A stretch of DNA of 51,497 nt from Nitrospinales bacterium (lineage in GTDB: Bacteria; Nitrospinota_A; UBA7883; JACRGQ01): contig JAHFEK010000017.1 of the NCBI GenBank assembly GCA_023248495.1, positions 1-51,497 on the forward strand. The letters run 5' to 3'. Both the position numbers and the translations under genes were made by a program. Shown here piece after piece: positions 8,731 to 17,549 of the stretch; within the stretch, counting starts at the first letter, position 1, and each line of letters starts with the position of its first letter. The notes under the pieces were generated by a model. The model was not told the origin of the DNA, did not search any database, and saw only the letters and a list, made by a program, of their open reading frames with translations.

Positions 8731-9538
8731 TTTCCTTTCGTACCGGGACCGCGTGGTGATTGTTACCGGCTCCGGCAGAGGCATTGGGAAGGTGATAGCC
8801 GGCCAATTTGCCGCGTTCGGCGCGCAGGTTATCATTGCGGACAGGGATGCCGAGCGCTCTCAGGAAACGGCCCGTCAAATTGTACAAAATGGCGGCCGCG
8901 CGGAATACCATCCCCTCGACCTTGCCAACCTTGACCAATTTGAACCATACCTGGCAATGATTATCGCCAAATACGGGAAAGTGAGCGTATTGGTCAATAA
9001 CGCCCGGGCGGGCGGCAGAACCGGATTTTTGGGGGAAACCGCCGAGAATTGGGAAAAGGTGCTTGATGTTTCCCTGCGGGCTTCGCTGTTCCTGTCCCAA
9101 GCTTTTATAAAATGCGTTTCAAAGGAGATGTTGCCCGCGAGCATTCTCAACATTTCATCCGTATCGAGCACCTTGGTGTCAACGGAGTCCGCCGCCTACC
9201 ATGCGGGAAAGGCCGCATTGGAAAACTTGACGCGTTATCTCGCGGCGGCCGGCGGACCCCGGGGTGTCAGGGTCAATGGAGTGCGGTTGGGGTTCATCGT
9301 TCAGGATGAGCATCAAGAGCGTTTTTATAGTGAGGGCAACCGGGAATATCGGCAGTTGGCCGAATTAACCCATCCTCTTGGCCGCGTTGGGTCATCGCGG
9401 GATGTTGCCGATGCCGCATTGTTCCTCTGCTCCGAGAGGGCCTTGTTTATTAATGGTGAAAACATCGTGGTGGATGGCGGGTTCTCGACCCAGGATCCAT
9501 TCGTGTTGCTGATGAAACATGTGAAAAAATCGACATGA
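8720..9538 (+). CDS. Short-chain dehydrogenase/reductase (SDR) 2
   Basis: A 272-residue classical SDR. It has the cofactor motif TGSGRGIG at residues 16-23, S147, and Y160-K164 (YHAGK). The usual NNAG is NNAR here (residues 93-96), an uncommon change next to the cofactor. The C-terminus has the family pattern NGENIVVDGGFS. ATG 8720 overlaps the upstream gene by 11 bases and gives a normal N-terminus; an ATG at 8690 would add ten residues. Neither has a strong ribosome site. It overlaps the next SDR by 4 bases, so the two are translationally coupled and may act on consecutive intermediates. Confidence 0.82.
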   Translation: MHTDFLSYRDRVVIVTGSGRGIGKVIAGQFAAFGAQVIIADRDAERSQETARQIVQNGGRAEYHPLDLANLDQFEPYLAMIIAKYGKVSVLVNNARAGGRTGFLGETAENWEKVLDVSLRASLFLSQAFIKCVSKEMLPASILNISSVSSTLVSTESAAYHAGKAALENLTRYLAAAGGPRGVRVNGVRLGFIVQDEHQERFYSEGNREYRQLAELTHPLGRVGSSRDVADAALFLCSERALFINGENIVVDGGFSTQDPFVLLMKHVKKST

Positions 9539-10338
9539 ATCTCTCGCTTGAAGGTAATCGGTATATTGTAACGGGCGCCAGCAAGGGCCTTGGAAAGGCT
9601 TTAACCCTTGGTTTGTTGCTTGAGGGGGCGATGGTAACCGCATGCGCGAGGAACGCCAGCGGGCTGCGGGACGCATTTTCAAATCATGCGCTCTATGAAA
9701 AGCGGTTGTTTACTTGCGCGGCGGATGTGGGCAAAGAGGATGAGGTTGGGCAGTGTGTTGACTATGCCGCGCGCATGATGGGCGGCGTTGACGGAATCAT
9801 TAATAACGCCGGAGGGGTGGAAAAATTCGGCGGATTGTTTGATCTCAATATATCTGACTGGATCAATACGTTCACGGTAAATGTGATGGGTCTTGCCCAT
9901 TTCAGCAAGGCCGGCCGGGAACATCTTACGAGGTCACCTTCCCCCAGGATCATCAATATTGCCTCGGTAACGGGGTTGCAGCCCGGTATTTTCAATCCGC
10001 ATTATTCGGCCAGCAAGGCGGCGGCGATCAATCTCGCCAAACACTTGGCCAATATATTCGCGGGTGATGGAATTTTGGTGAATACCGTTGTTGCCGGCAC
10101 TTTTGAAAGCCCGGCCTGGGAGAGGAATGTGCAACGGGTGTCACGGGAAAAAAATATAACGATTGAAGATGCCGCAAGCGAGGAAGGCCGGCTGGCGGCA
10201 AACTCCATCCCCTTGGGGCGCATTGGAACCGCCGACGATATCGTTCCCCTGGTGATTTTTCTTGCCTCCAGCCGTTCTTCATGGATTACGGGGGCCACCT
10301 TTACGATAGATGGCGGGAAAATGAGATGCATACATTAA
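9535..10338 (+). CDS. Short-chain dehydrogenase/reductase (SDR) 3
   Basis: A 267-residue classical SDR. TGASKGLG is at residues 13-20, NNAG at 90-93, and the catalytic set is S144, Y157 and K161 (YSASK). The C-terminus carries TGATFTIDGGK. The ATG at 9535 overlaps the preceding SDR stop codon (ATGA). It is the last gene before a 126-base gap holding a palindromic repeat. Like the other two SDRs it is an NAD(P)-dependent oxidoreductase of unknown substrate. Three SDRs beside two TPP enzyme pairs suggests several carbonyl reductions or oxidations on sugar intermediates. Confidence 0.88.
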   Translation: MNLSLEGNRYIVTGASKGLGKALTLGLLLEGAMVTACARNASGLRDAFSNHALYEKRLFTCAADVGKEDEVGQCVDYAARMMGGVDGIINNAGGVEKFGGLFDLNISDWINTFTVNVMGLAHFSKAGREHLTRSPSPRIINIASVTGLQPGIFNPHYSASKAAAINLAKHLANIFAGDGILVNTVVAGTFESPAWERNVQRVSREKNITIEDAASEEGRLAANSIPLGRIGTADDIVPLVIFLASSRSSWITGATFTIDGGKMRCIH

Positions 10339-10380
10339 TCAGCCCGGCTAATGTAGCGTCCCGGTATTCCCTTTACAGCT

Positions 10381-10445
10381 GTCATTCCCGCGAAGGCGGG
10401 AATCCAGATGGGAAAAACCTGGATGCCCGTCCGCACGGGCATGAC
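10381..10445. repeat. REP-like palindromic repeat (double hairpin)
   Basis: A 65-base element bounded by GTCAT and ATGAC. It contains two perfect 8-bp hairpins: ATTCCCGC/GCGGGAAT (10384-10403) and ATGCCCGT/ACGGGCAT (10423-10442). ATCCAG/CTGGAT can pair between them. The form matches the widespread GTCATTCCCGCGAAGGCGGG class of bacterial extragenic palindromes. No second copy was found in this window. Confidence 0.75.
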
Positions 10446-10464
10446 AAACGGCATTTAGCCATAG

Positions 10465-11577
10465 ATGTGGATCGCCGCCACCGTATTGCAAAGCTTTTAC
10501 CGGGACACTGCACTAATGGATAGCTGGCATCTCTTGCGTTTGTTGTTCTCCCCGCAATCCCGCCGGGGGAAGAAATTACTGGCGATATGGGATTTAAAGT
10601 CGTTGCCATGGTCGGTTGGCGATTCCTTGGTTTTCATCGAAACGGTCAATGCGGTAAGAATTGAGCGAAACCATGACGCCTTTGATTTATGCATAATTTA
10701 TGATGACGGGTTTCCCGCGGGAAATAGAGGACGGGGCGCCCCGGGAAACCACCTGACCAGCGAAAATGCCAGGGATTATATTCTCGACCTGTTGCCGATG
10801 TTCAGCGGTGCCGAGGGCTTGGGATCCCTGTTTTTGTTTACTTCGAGGGATGAGTTCGACCGGTTTCTCCGAAACAACCTTTCCATGTATGACCTCTTTC
10901 CCTCATTGTATGGACTGCTTAGTGAAAAATACAATCTTGCCGGTGGCGGGGTCATGGGGGAATTGGTTGATTTTAAAAAAAAGAGGGGGTGGGTTCCTTC
11001 GCTGAGAGTGCCCGGGCGGAGCTTGGCGTGGGCATATGATTTTTACCGGAAAACCCTGCCTGACGGCGCCCTGCCGGTTGCCCTTTCCTTGAAAGTGTCG
11101 ATTCACGATCAACGGCGGAATGCGGATCCCGCCGCATGGCTGCCTTTTTTAGACCAGTGCAAAAAGGAATATCCCGAAGTGGTTTTTGTGGCATTGGGGT
11201 ATCGCGAGGAAAGGATGAAGGGGATAGAGGATCGGACGAACGTCGTTTTTGCCAGTGATTATGGGACTAATGTCATGGAGCAGATGGCGCTCATTGCAAC
11301 CTCTTGCTTGTATATGGTTGTCAACTCGGGACTTGCCGCATTTGGGTTGTTCGGGCCCGTGCCTTACCTGATGTATAACATGCACCCATCCCAAATGTTT
11401 TTTCATGTACCGTTCACCTCGGACACCAGGATCATCCATGACAATCGCAGGCTCATGACGCCGGAAGTGCTATTTGACGATTTCCGGCAACTATATGGCC
11501 GGATAGACCGCGGCGGTTGGTTTTCCACCGCCCTCCGGAAGGGGAAACCGCAGGATGCTTTTTCCGCGCACCTTTGA
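10465..11577 (+). CDS. Unrecognised GT-B-like protein, paralogue B
   Basis: A 370-residue protein of the same unnamed family as 7801-8730 and 17550-18746. Shared landmarks are LLAIWD (W42-D43), ENARDYILDLLP, the SRDEF segment followed by YDLFP, LAWAYDFYRKTLPDGALPV, and the C-terminal SDYGTNVMEQMALIATSCLY and VVNSGLAAFGLFGPVPYLM. The last block resembles the donor-site end of GT-B glycosyltransferases. ATG 10465 is the first start after the palindromic repeat; ATG 10516, 17 codons later, is also possible, and neither has a clear ribosome site. No membrane segment or signal peptide is seen. Function is unknown; transfer or modification of a surface sugar is an inference. Confidence 0.6.
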   Translation: MWIAATVLQSFYRDTALMDSWHLLRLLFSPQSRRGKKLLAIWDLKSLPWSVGDSLVFIETVNAVRIERNHDAFDLCIIYDDGFPAGNRGRGAPGNHLTSENARDYILDLLPMFSGAEGLGSLFLFTSRDEFDRFLRNNLSMYDLFPSLYGLLSEKYNLAGGGVMGELVDFKKKRGWVPSLRVPGRSLAWAYDFYRKTLPDGALPVALSLKVSIHDQRRNADPAAWLPFLDQCKKEYPEVVFVALGYREERMKGIEDRTNVVFASDYGTNVMEQMALIATSCLYMVVNSGLAAFGLFGPVPYLMYNMHPSQMFFHVPFTSDTRIIHDNRRLMTPEVLFDDFRQLYGRIDRGGWFSTALRKGKPQDAFSAHL

Positions 11578-11916
11578 TCGAGTTAACCGTTGCAAGGCGG
11601 AAGAAAAAGCATAGGAACTCTAAAAGGTACGGTCTGTCAGTTGGGCGGGCGGGAATGCCATGTATCTGAAGCGCAGGTCAGGGATATTGAGCAAAACTTG
11701 GCCTTGCGCCAGTCGGATAGTTCCTCCTGTCAAAATGGGGGTGGTGTCTCAGTTTGAGGTTACTGTTTGAATAGAGGTTGAGATTGCTTCGTTAACACTC
11801 ATAATGACAGTTATTTATCATCGTGAGACCATCGAAGAGACCGTTGAACACCTTGACACCATCCACAAACAGTGGGATTATCATACGTTTAAGCATCGTT
11901 AATAGAGGAACAAGCT
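11578..11916. other. 339-base intergenic stretch with a possible 32-residue ORF
   Basis: No recognised gene. ATG 11804 to TAA 11902 on the + strand encodes 32 residues rich in charge and histidine (starts MTVIYHRETIEE), without a ribosome site. It may be a remnant or chance. The stretch separates paralogue B from an AT-richer radical SAM gene and could hold that gene's promoter, but no convincing -35/-10 pair was found. Confidence 0.35.
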
Positions 11917-13995
11917 ATGAATGATACCCCCCGCCGGAAGATTCTTTTGGTCAAGCCGCCCTACAGGCATCTCCCATTAGGGTTGGCGTATGTCTTGGCG
12001 TGTCTCGAACAAAATGATATCCCATTTGATTTTATTGACACTTGCGTAACGAAACCCAACTACAGGAAGCTGTTTAGAAATAATAACTACTTGGCCTTTG
12101 CCATTGGCGGTCTCATTTCCAACAGGGAAGCCATCTCTGAAACCATTCGAACAGTCCGCACGTTAGCGCCTGATCTGCCGATAATCATGGGCGGCAATAT
12201 CACAAGAGATGTCAGCCCCGATATTTTATTTGACAGGGAACTGATGGGCATGGATTTTGGCATCATTGGGGAAGCGGAAACCTCCTTGCCGTTCCTGATT
12301 GAGGCGCTACGAAATGGATCGAAAGATTTTCGTAAAGTGCCGGGGCTCCTTTACAAGGATAAGGAGAGCGGCGAAGTTATCAGGAATAGTGCCCGAAGGT
12401 TTGATTTGACCGCTGTCAATGTCATGCCCGCTTGGCATCACATCGATACGGATCTGTATAAATACACCATCGCCTCCTACCTCCAAAACAAGGTGGTGAT
12501 GTCTGTTATCACTGGACGAGGCTGTGTTGGCACCTGCACTTTTTGCTCCCCGACAGTTGGCGCATTCCGGAAAAGACCCCTAGAACATATAATGGAAGAG
12601 ATTGAATTTCTGTTCTCCCATTACGAATTTGATATTCTTAATTTTCTCAATGAGATGTTCTATGACACCAACGAGGACATCCTGCGCTTCTGCCATGAAT
12701 ACAAAAAGCTGTCGAAAAGAAAAGCCTGGATGTGCGGTATGCGTGTGGATGTAAAGGGTTTGGATGTGGAAACTTTCCGGGCGATGAAGGATTGTGGCTG
12801 CATCCTGGCCTCGGGGGGTATTGAGAGCGGGTCGAACCGGATTCTTGAGAAAATGAAGAAGCGGACGACCAAAGAACAGGTCATACGTTTTTATAGAGGC
12901 GCAAAAGAAGCGAAGTTGCCCTGTTTCGGCTCATTCATTGTCGGTAACGAAGATGAGACCGAAGAAGAATTAAAAGAGACCATAGATATGGTAATTGAAG
13001 AGGACATGATTGCCGATGGTTCTCTGTGCGATGCATATCCTGGCACCCGGCTATATAAAGCCGCGGTTAAGAGCGGTTTAATCAAGGATGAGCGGAAGGT
13101 GTACAAAGAATTGAACCTCACTCCCCGCTGGCATGATTGGACGTGGGTGAATCGCGACAATTACGTAAATATCAGCGCCATTCCCAATGACCGGTTTTGG
13201 CAGGTGATATCCAGTCAGATGAGAAGGTTTTACACCCACTTATACAAGAAATACCCAATGCGGAATCCGAAAGCCGTCATTGATTGGCTGTTCGGCGCTG
13301 TCAAAGCGCAAGGCGAATGTCCTAAGTGTGGAACCCTGTATTGCATCGATGCGGAATTGGATTTGCTCGGGCAATGTTGTGTTTGTCCAAATTGTTTTGC
13401 CACGATGTATCTTGACTATTACCATACCGATGGATTTGCCGGCTATTACGAAAAGTTATGCGATGAATTGCGGAACTGTAAGAGCTTGGTCGTGGTTGGC
13501 GTCCAAAGGGAAGCGATGAATATCATGCAATTTGACCATTTCGGGGTGGATTATGGGGCAATTACGGGATTTCTTGATCTTGAAGGCGGAGCGACCGATC
13601 ACCCTTTTTTATACTTACCGCGGCTAAGCCTTAATGATCTAAAGTCATTAAAGCCCGAGAAATTACTCATTGCCGATGACCGCTTTTGTACCGCCGAAAT
13701 GAAGTTGAAAAACTTTTATGAAGGGGCGGGGTTGGCGCCTCCGCGAATTCTGAATATAATCCCATCCGCTGTCAGGCGTCGTTTAGCTATTGCCCGGGCA
13801 ATTGACCACAGCCCGGCGGCCATCAGGAGAACGCTCCGCTTTATGTTAATTGCTTTATACAGCACCTCATCCTACTTGCCGGGCGCGATTAACATAGTCA
13901 AAATCACAGCTAAACGTACAATTGGCGTTTCAACGGTGAGTAAGTTAATGCGATGGTATCGCAGGGTTAAGATCAAGTTGACGTTCTCGCGATGA
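11917..13995 (+). CDS. B12-binding-domain radical SAM protein with C-terminal zinc ribbon and extra domain
   Basis: A 692-residue protein. The N-terminus (KILLVKPPYRHLPLGLAYVL) is a cobalamin-binding-like Rossmann domain. The radical SAM domain has its 4Fe-4S motif at C203, C207 and C210 (CVGTCTFC). After about residue 460 comes an unusual tail. It holds a zinc-ribbon-like cysteine set (C468/C471 and C490/C493) and then a Rossmann-like stretch (SLVVVGVQREAMNIM). This end is beyond the normal family length. Base composition is visibly AT-richer than its neighbours, which hints at a separate origin. Family members do radical methylations, ring contractions or other hard C-C chemistry. The substrate here is unknown; a sugar or lipid of the surface glycan is inferred. 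Confidence 0.8.
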   Translation: MNDTPRRKILLVKPPYRHLPLGLAYVLACLEQNDIPFDFIDTCVTKPNYRKLFRNNNYLAFAIGGLISNREAISETIRTVRTLAPDLPIIMGGNITRDVSPDILFDRELMGMDFGIIGEAETSLPFLIEALRNGSKDFRKVPGLLYKDKESGEVIRNSARRFDLTAVNVMPAWHHIDTDLYKYTIASYLQNKVVMSVITGRGCVGTCTFCSPTVGAFRKRPLEHIMEEIEFLFSHYEFDILNFLNEMFYDTNEDILRFCHEYKKLSKRKAWMCGMRVDVKGLDVETFRAMKDCGCILASGGIESGSNRILEKMKKRTTKEQVIRFYRGAKEAKLPCFGSFIVGNEDETEEELKETIDMVIEEDMIADGSLCDAYPGTRLYKAAVKSGLIKDERKVYKELNLTPRWHDWTWVNRDNYVNISAIPNDRFWQVISSQMRRFYTHLYKKYPMRNPKAVIDWLFGAVKAQGECPKCGTLYCIDAELDLLGQCCVCPNCFATMYLDYYHTDGFAGYYEKLCDELRNCKSLVVVGVQREAMNIMQFDHFGVDYGAITGFLDLEGGATDHPFLYLPRLSLNDLKSLKPEKLLIADDRFCTAEMKLKNFYEGAGLAPPRILNIIPSAVRRRLAIARAIDHSPAAIRRTLRFMLIALYSTSSYLPGAINIVKITAKRTIGVSTVSKLMRWYRRVKIKLTFSR

Positions 13996-14287
13996 TTGAG
14001 ACCTCAATGTTTATTTTTGAAGTTGGCAAAAAGTTATGTTAGGCGGCAATGTGGCCGGCATTCCGTTTAGGCTTTTGGCCGGGCAAACGTAAGATGGGCG
14101 GTTGGGGGGAGCACCTGCGCCGCATTCCAAAAAAAGTGGGAATAGCGGCGTGGACGAAGTGTTAATGCAAACGGGGCATGGTATCGCCCGTCAAGCGCCA
14201 AGCCCGGATGCCATCCCAAAGTCATCCAATTCCGGAGAAGGTATTAAATCTGTCCCCCTACGGGGGGATGCTCATGGACGGTGAAGA
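13996..14287. other. 292-base intergenic stretch
   Basis: No supportable gene. An open frame at 14102-14284 has a low-complexity composition unlike a protein and no ribosome site. CCCCC TAC GGGGG at 14254-14266 is a short perfect hairpin just before the alcohol dehydrogenase-like gene. GGTGA at 14279-14283 can serve as that gene's ribosome site. Confidence 0.4.
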
Positions 14288-15334
14288 ATGAAAGCGGCGG
14301 TATTGTACACATTGGGGCAGCCCTTGGTGATTGAAGACGGGATCGATATTCCCGCGCTCAAAAAAGGGCAGGTGCTGGTGAAAATGTTTTACAGCGGTTT
14401 GTGCCACAGCCAGTTGATGGAGATCAGCGGCAAACGCGGCGCCGACCCTTATCTGCCACACATGCTTGGGCACGAAGGGACGGGCGAAGTGGTGGACGTG
14501 GGTGAAGGCGTCCGAAAGGTGAAAGCGGGCGACCGCGTCATCCTTTGTTGGATAAAAGGGGACGGTTTGGACGGCGGCGGTTCAACCTATAACAAAGGAA
14601 CCCGCGTCATCAATGCGGGCGCCATCACCACCTTCAGCGAATACACGGTCGTTTCGGAGAACCGGTGCGTCGTGGCGCCGGAAGGGGTTCCGTTGGACAT
14701 CGGTGTCCTGTTCGGGTGCGCGATCCCCACGGGGGCGGGCATCATGATCAATACCGTGCAACCTAAACCGGGAAGCAGCATAGCCTTTGTCGGCCTGGGC
14801 GGCATCGGCTTGAGCGCGTTGCTGGCCGTCCGCCTTTTCAATTGCGCAACGGTGATTGCGGTGGATGTGGAGGATTCAAAACTGGAACTGGCGCGCCAAT
14901 TGGGCGCCACGCATACCATTAACAGCCGTGATTGCGATCCGCTGGCGGCCATCCGTGAAATAACCGGCGGGGTTGGCGTCGACTATAGCGTGGAGGCCGC
15001 CGGCCTTTCTCAAACGATAGAGCTTGCCTTTAACGCGGTTCGAAAAGGGGGCGGGCGCTGTGTGTTCGCCTCACATCCGAAAGCCGGGGAAAAGATTCAA
15101 CTGGATCCGCATGACCTGATATCCGGCAAGAGAATCGAGGGGAGTTGGGGCGGGGCCACCCATCCCGACCGTGATTTCCCTTTGTATGCCAAGCATTACC
15201 TCGCCGGGAACTTTCCTTTGCAGTTGTTCATGGGGAAACGGTATTCCCTGGATGCCATAAATCAGGCATTGGATGACCTTGAAAACAGAAGGGTGATTCG
15301 TGCTATTATCGACATCGCGGTGCCCAAATCATGA
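14288..15334 (+). CDS. Zinc-type medium-chain alcohol dehydrogenase-like protein
   Basis: A 348-residue medium-chain dehydrogenase. Catalytic zinc ligands are visible at C39, H62-E63 (GHE) and C144. The NAD(P) motif is GLGGIG at residues 169-174. The four closely spaced cysteines of the structural zinc lobe, expected near residues 90-110, are missing; that stretch reads KGDGLDGGGSTYNKGTR. The C-terminus is regular. It overlaps the next gene by 4 bases (ATGA), so it belongs with the cytidylyltransferase-kinase and nucleotidylyltransferase genes. An oxidoreductase acting on a sugar or polyol hydroxyl is likely. The substrate is unknown. Confidence 0.83.
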   Translation: MKAAVLYTLGQPLVIEDGIDIPALKKGQVLVKMFYSGLCHSQLMEISGKRGADPYLPHMLGHEGTGEVVDVGEGVRKVKAGDRVILCWIKGDGLDGGGSTYNKGTRVINAGAITTFSEYTVVSENRCVVAPEGVPLDIGVLFGCAIPTGAGIMINTVQPKPGSSIAFVGLGGIGLSALLAVRLFNCATVIAVDVEDSKLELARQLGATHTINSRDCDPLAAIREITGGVGVDYSVEAAGLSQTIELAFNAVRKGGGRCVFASHPKAGEKIQLDPHDLISGKRIEGSWGGATHPDRDFPLYAKHYLAGNFPLQLFMGKRYSLDAINQALDDLENRRVIRAIIDIAVPKS

Positions 15335-16824
15335 AACTTGATAAGAATTCCCTGGAAGCCTTGGAGCTGATCAAAGAAAAAGTGGTTCTGCGCGGCCGCG
15401 TGGTCTTTGTTTCCGGCACGTTCAACATTCTCCATCCCGGACACCTGCGCCTTTTGCGCTTTGCCGCGGAATGCGGCGATTACCTGGTGGTGGGGGTGTA
15501 TGCGAACCACAAGGCGCAAAACGCGGTGCTGGACGTGCAATTGCGGCTCGAGGCCATCCAGTCGGTCACATGGGTGAATTTCGCGTTCCCCCTCTACGAT
15601 TCGCCGGAGGATTTTATTTCCGTCCTCCGCCCCCTTGTGGTGGTGAAAGGGAAGGAGCATGAATCAGGCTATAATCCCGAGTTGCGGGCGCTGGAATCCT
15701 ACGGGGGCAAACTTCTTTTCAGTTCCGGCGATACGACGTTCTCGTCGCTGGAGCTTATCAAGAAGGAGATATCCAGCCTCAACTACGCGACCATCACCAA
15801 ACCCGCCGACTTCCCCAAGCGGCACAAATTTTCCATTACCGGACTGCACCAGGCGCTGGATGATATGCGGTCTTTGAAGGTCTGCGTCATCGGCGATACG
15901 ATCGTTGACGAATACATACAATGCGATCCGGTGGGCATGTCGCAGGAAGACCCCACGATAGTGGTGACGCCCATCGTTAGCGACCGGTTCATCGGCGGCG
16001 CGGCCATCGTGGCCGCACACGCATCCGGGTTGGGCGCGGCGCATGTGGAATTCATTTCCTTCGTGGGGGAGGATGGCATCGGGGATTTCGTCGGCAAGAA
16101 GCTTGGCGAGTTCGGCGTCCACGCGAAACTCATCGTTGACGAAAGCCGGCCCACCACATTGAAGCAGCGGTTCCGGGCGGGCAACAAAACCTTGTTGCGG
16201 GTTAACCATCTTCGCCAGCATAAAGTGCGGGGGGATATCCAAAGCAAGGTGCTGGAATATATAAAGTCGGTGCTGGACGGCATCGATCTGCTTATCTTCT
16301 CGGACTTCAATTACGGGGCGCTGCCGCAACCGATGGTCGAAACGATCATCGCCGAATGTCAGCGGCGGGGCATCATGATGGTGGCCGACAGCCAAAGTTC
16401 GTCCCAGGTGGGCGATATTTCCCGCTACCACGGAATGAAGCTGGTGACGCCCACCGAACGGGAAGCGCGCCTTGCGCTTTCGAACTATGAGGATGGCCTT
16501 GTGGTGCTCGCGGAACAACTGCGCAAAAAATCATCCACCGAGAATGTGGTTATTACACTCGGGGCCGAAGGGCTTTTGATTCACGCTCCCACCGGGGAAA
16601 AAGATGGCTGGATCACGGATACGCTTCCCGCCCTGAACCTTGCGCCGAAAGATACCGCCGGGGCGGGTGACAGTTTCCTCGTCAGCACCGCGATGGCAAT
16701 GAGGACCGGCCGGCCTATTTGGGAATGTGTCTACCTTGGGTCGCTTGCGGCGGCGTGTCAAGTGGGCCGGGTGGGAAATATCCCCCTCAAGCAGAATGAA
16801 CTCCGGGCGGAAATAGGTATTTGA
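15331..16824 (+). CDS. Bifunctional nucleotidylyltransferase-PfkB kinase, HldE-like with domains in reverse order
   Basis: A 497-residue fusion. Residues about 20-150 form a cytidylyltransferase-type domain with HPGH at 35-38 and VVKGKEH near 104-110. Residues about 180-490 form a PfkB/RfaE-type sugar kinase with VIGDTIVDEY, IGGAAIVAAHASGLG, and the catalytic DTAGAGD at 441-447. In the heptose enzyme HldE the kinase comes first; here the order is swapped. By analogy it phosphorylates a sugar phosphate and then activates it with a nucleotide. No gmhA or gmhB is seen nearby, so a heptose substrate is not proven. It overlaps its neighbours by 4 bases on both sides. Confidence 0.82.
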   Translation: MKLDKNSLEALELIKEKVVLRGRVVFVSGTFNILHPGHLRLLRFAAECGDYLVVGVYANHKAQNAVLDVQLRLEAIQSVTWVNFAFPLYDSPEDFISVLRPLVVVKGKEHESGYNPELRALESYGGKLLFSSGDTTFSSLELIKKEISSLNYATITKPADFPKRHKFSITGLHQALDDMRSLKVCVIGDTIVDEYIQCDPVGMSQEDPTIVVTPIVSDRFIGGAAIVAAHASGLGAAHVEFISFVGEDGIGDFVGKKLGEFGVHAKLIVDESRPTTLKQRFRAGNKTLLRVNHLRQHKVRGDIQSKVLEYIKSVLDGIDLLIFSDFNYGALPQPMVETIIAECQRRGIMMVADSQSSSQVGDISRYHGMKLVTPTEREARLALSNYEDGLVVLAEQLRKKSSTENVVITLGAEGLLIHAPTGEKDGWITDTLPALNLAPKDTAGAGDSFLVSTAMAMRTGRPIWECVYLGSLAAACQVGRVGNIPLKQNELRAEIGI

Positions 16825-17543
16825 AGGCGTTATTGCTGGCGGCCGGATTGGGAACGCGTCTGCGCCCGTTGACGAATAGCATCCCCAAATGTTTGGTGGA
16901 GATCAACGGCAGGCCCCTGCTTGATTATTGGGTATGCATGTTGAGCGAAGCGGGGGTTCGTCCGCTATTGGTCAATCTGCATTATATGCCGGATAAAGTG
17001 TCGGGGTACATTGATTCCAGCGGATACAAGAAATTCATAACGACGGTGACCGAACGCGAGCTGTTGGGAACGGCGGGAACGTTGCTCAAAAACCGGGCCT
17101 TTTTTGGGGAAGAGCCGGTCATGCTGGTTCACGCGGACAACCTCAGCAAGTTCGATGTGCATGCCTTCATTGATGCGCATCATCGCCGCCCGGCGGGGTG
17201 CGAGATCACAATGATGACGTTCAAAACACCCACGCCGCGGTCGTGCGGTATCGTTGAGATTGATGCCAGGGGCGTGGTAACCGGCTTCCATGAAAAAGTG
17301 CAAAACCCCCCTGGCGACCATGCCAACGGGGCGGTGTATATCGTCGAACCTTCCTTGTTTGGTTTTCTTCAAAGTCTCGGCAAGGAGGTTATCGATTTCA
17401 GCACGGAAGTGTTGCCGCATTATATCGGGCGGATTTCCACCTACCACAACGGCGTGTACCATCGGGATATTGGAACTATTGAGAGTCTTAACGCGGCGCA
17501 ATCGGAGTACGTTTTGGCGCTATCCGGCCGCGATAATTTATAG
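16821..17543 (+). CDS. Sugar-1-phosphate nucleotidylyltransferase
   Basis: A 240-residue NTP-transferase. The nucleotide signature LLAAGLGTRLRPLTNSIPKC is at the N-terminus, then EINGRPLLDYW. VHADNLSKFD carries the metal-binding aspartate. The length fits the short HddC/ManC-like guanylyltransferases without a C-terminal isomerase. The start is TTG at 16821, overlapping the upstream stop as TTGA. The partnership with the HldE-like fusion recalls GDP-heptose loci, in which HddA and HddC act together. The nucleotide and sugar are inferred, not seen. Confidence 0.85.
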   Translation: MKALLLAAGLGTRLRPLTNSIPKCLVEINGRPLLDYWVCMLSEAGVRPLLVNLHYMPDKVSGYIDSSGYKKFITTVTERELLGTAGTLLKNRAFFGEEPVMLVHADNLSKFDVHAFIDAHHRRPAGCEITMMTFKTPTPRSCGIVEIDARGVVTGFHEKVQNPPGDHANGAVYIVEPSLFGFLQSLGKEVIDFSTEVLPHYIGRISTYHNGVYHRDIGTIESLNAAQSEYVLALSGRDNL

Positions 17544-17549
17544 CAGGGT

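Noticed and set aside
14102-14284. 60-codon open frame before the alcohol dehydrogenase-like gene
   Set aside because: Composition is low in hydrophobic residues and rich in S, G and P; no ribosome site; no recognisable sequence.
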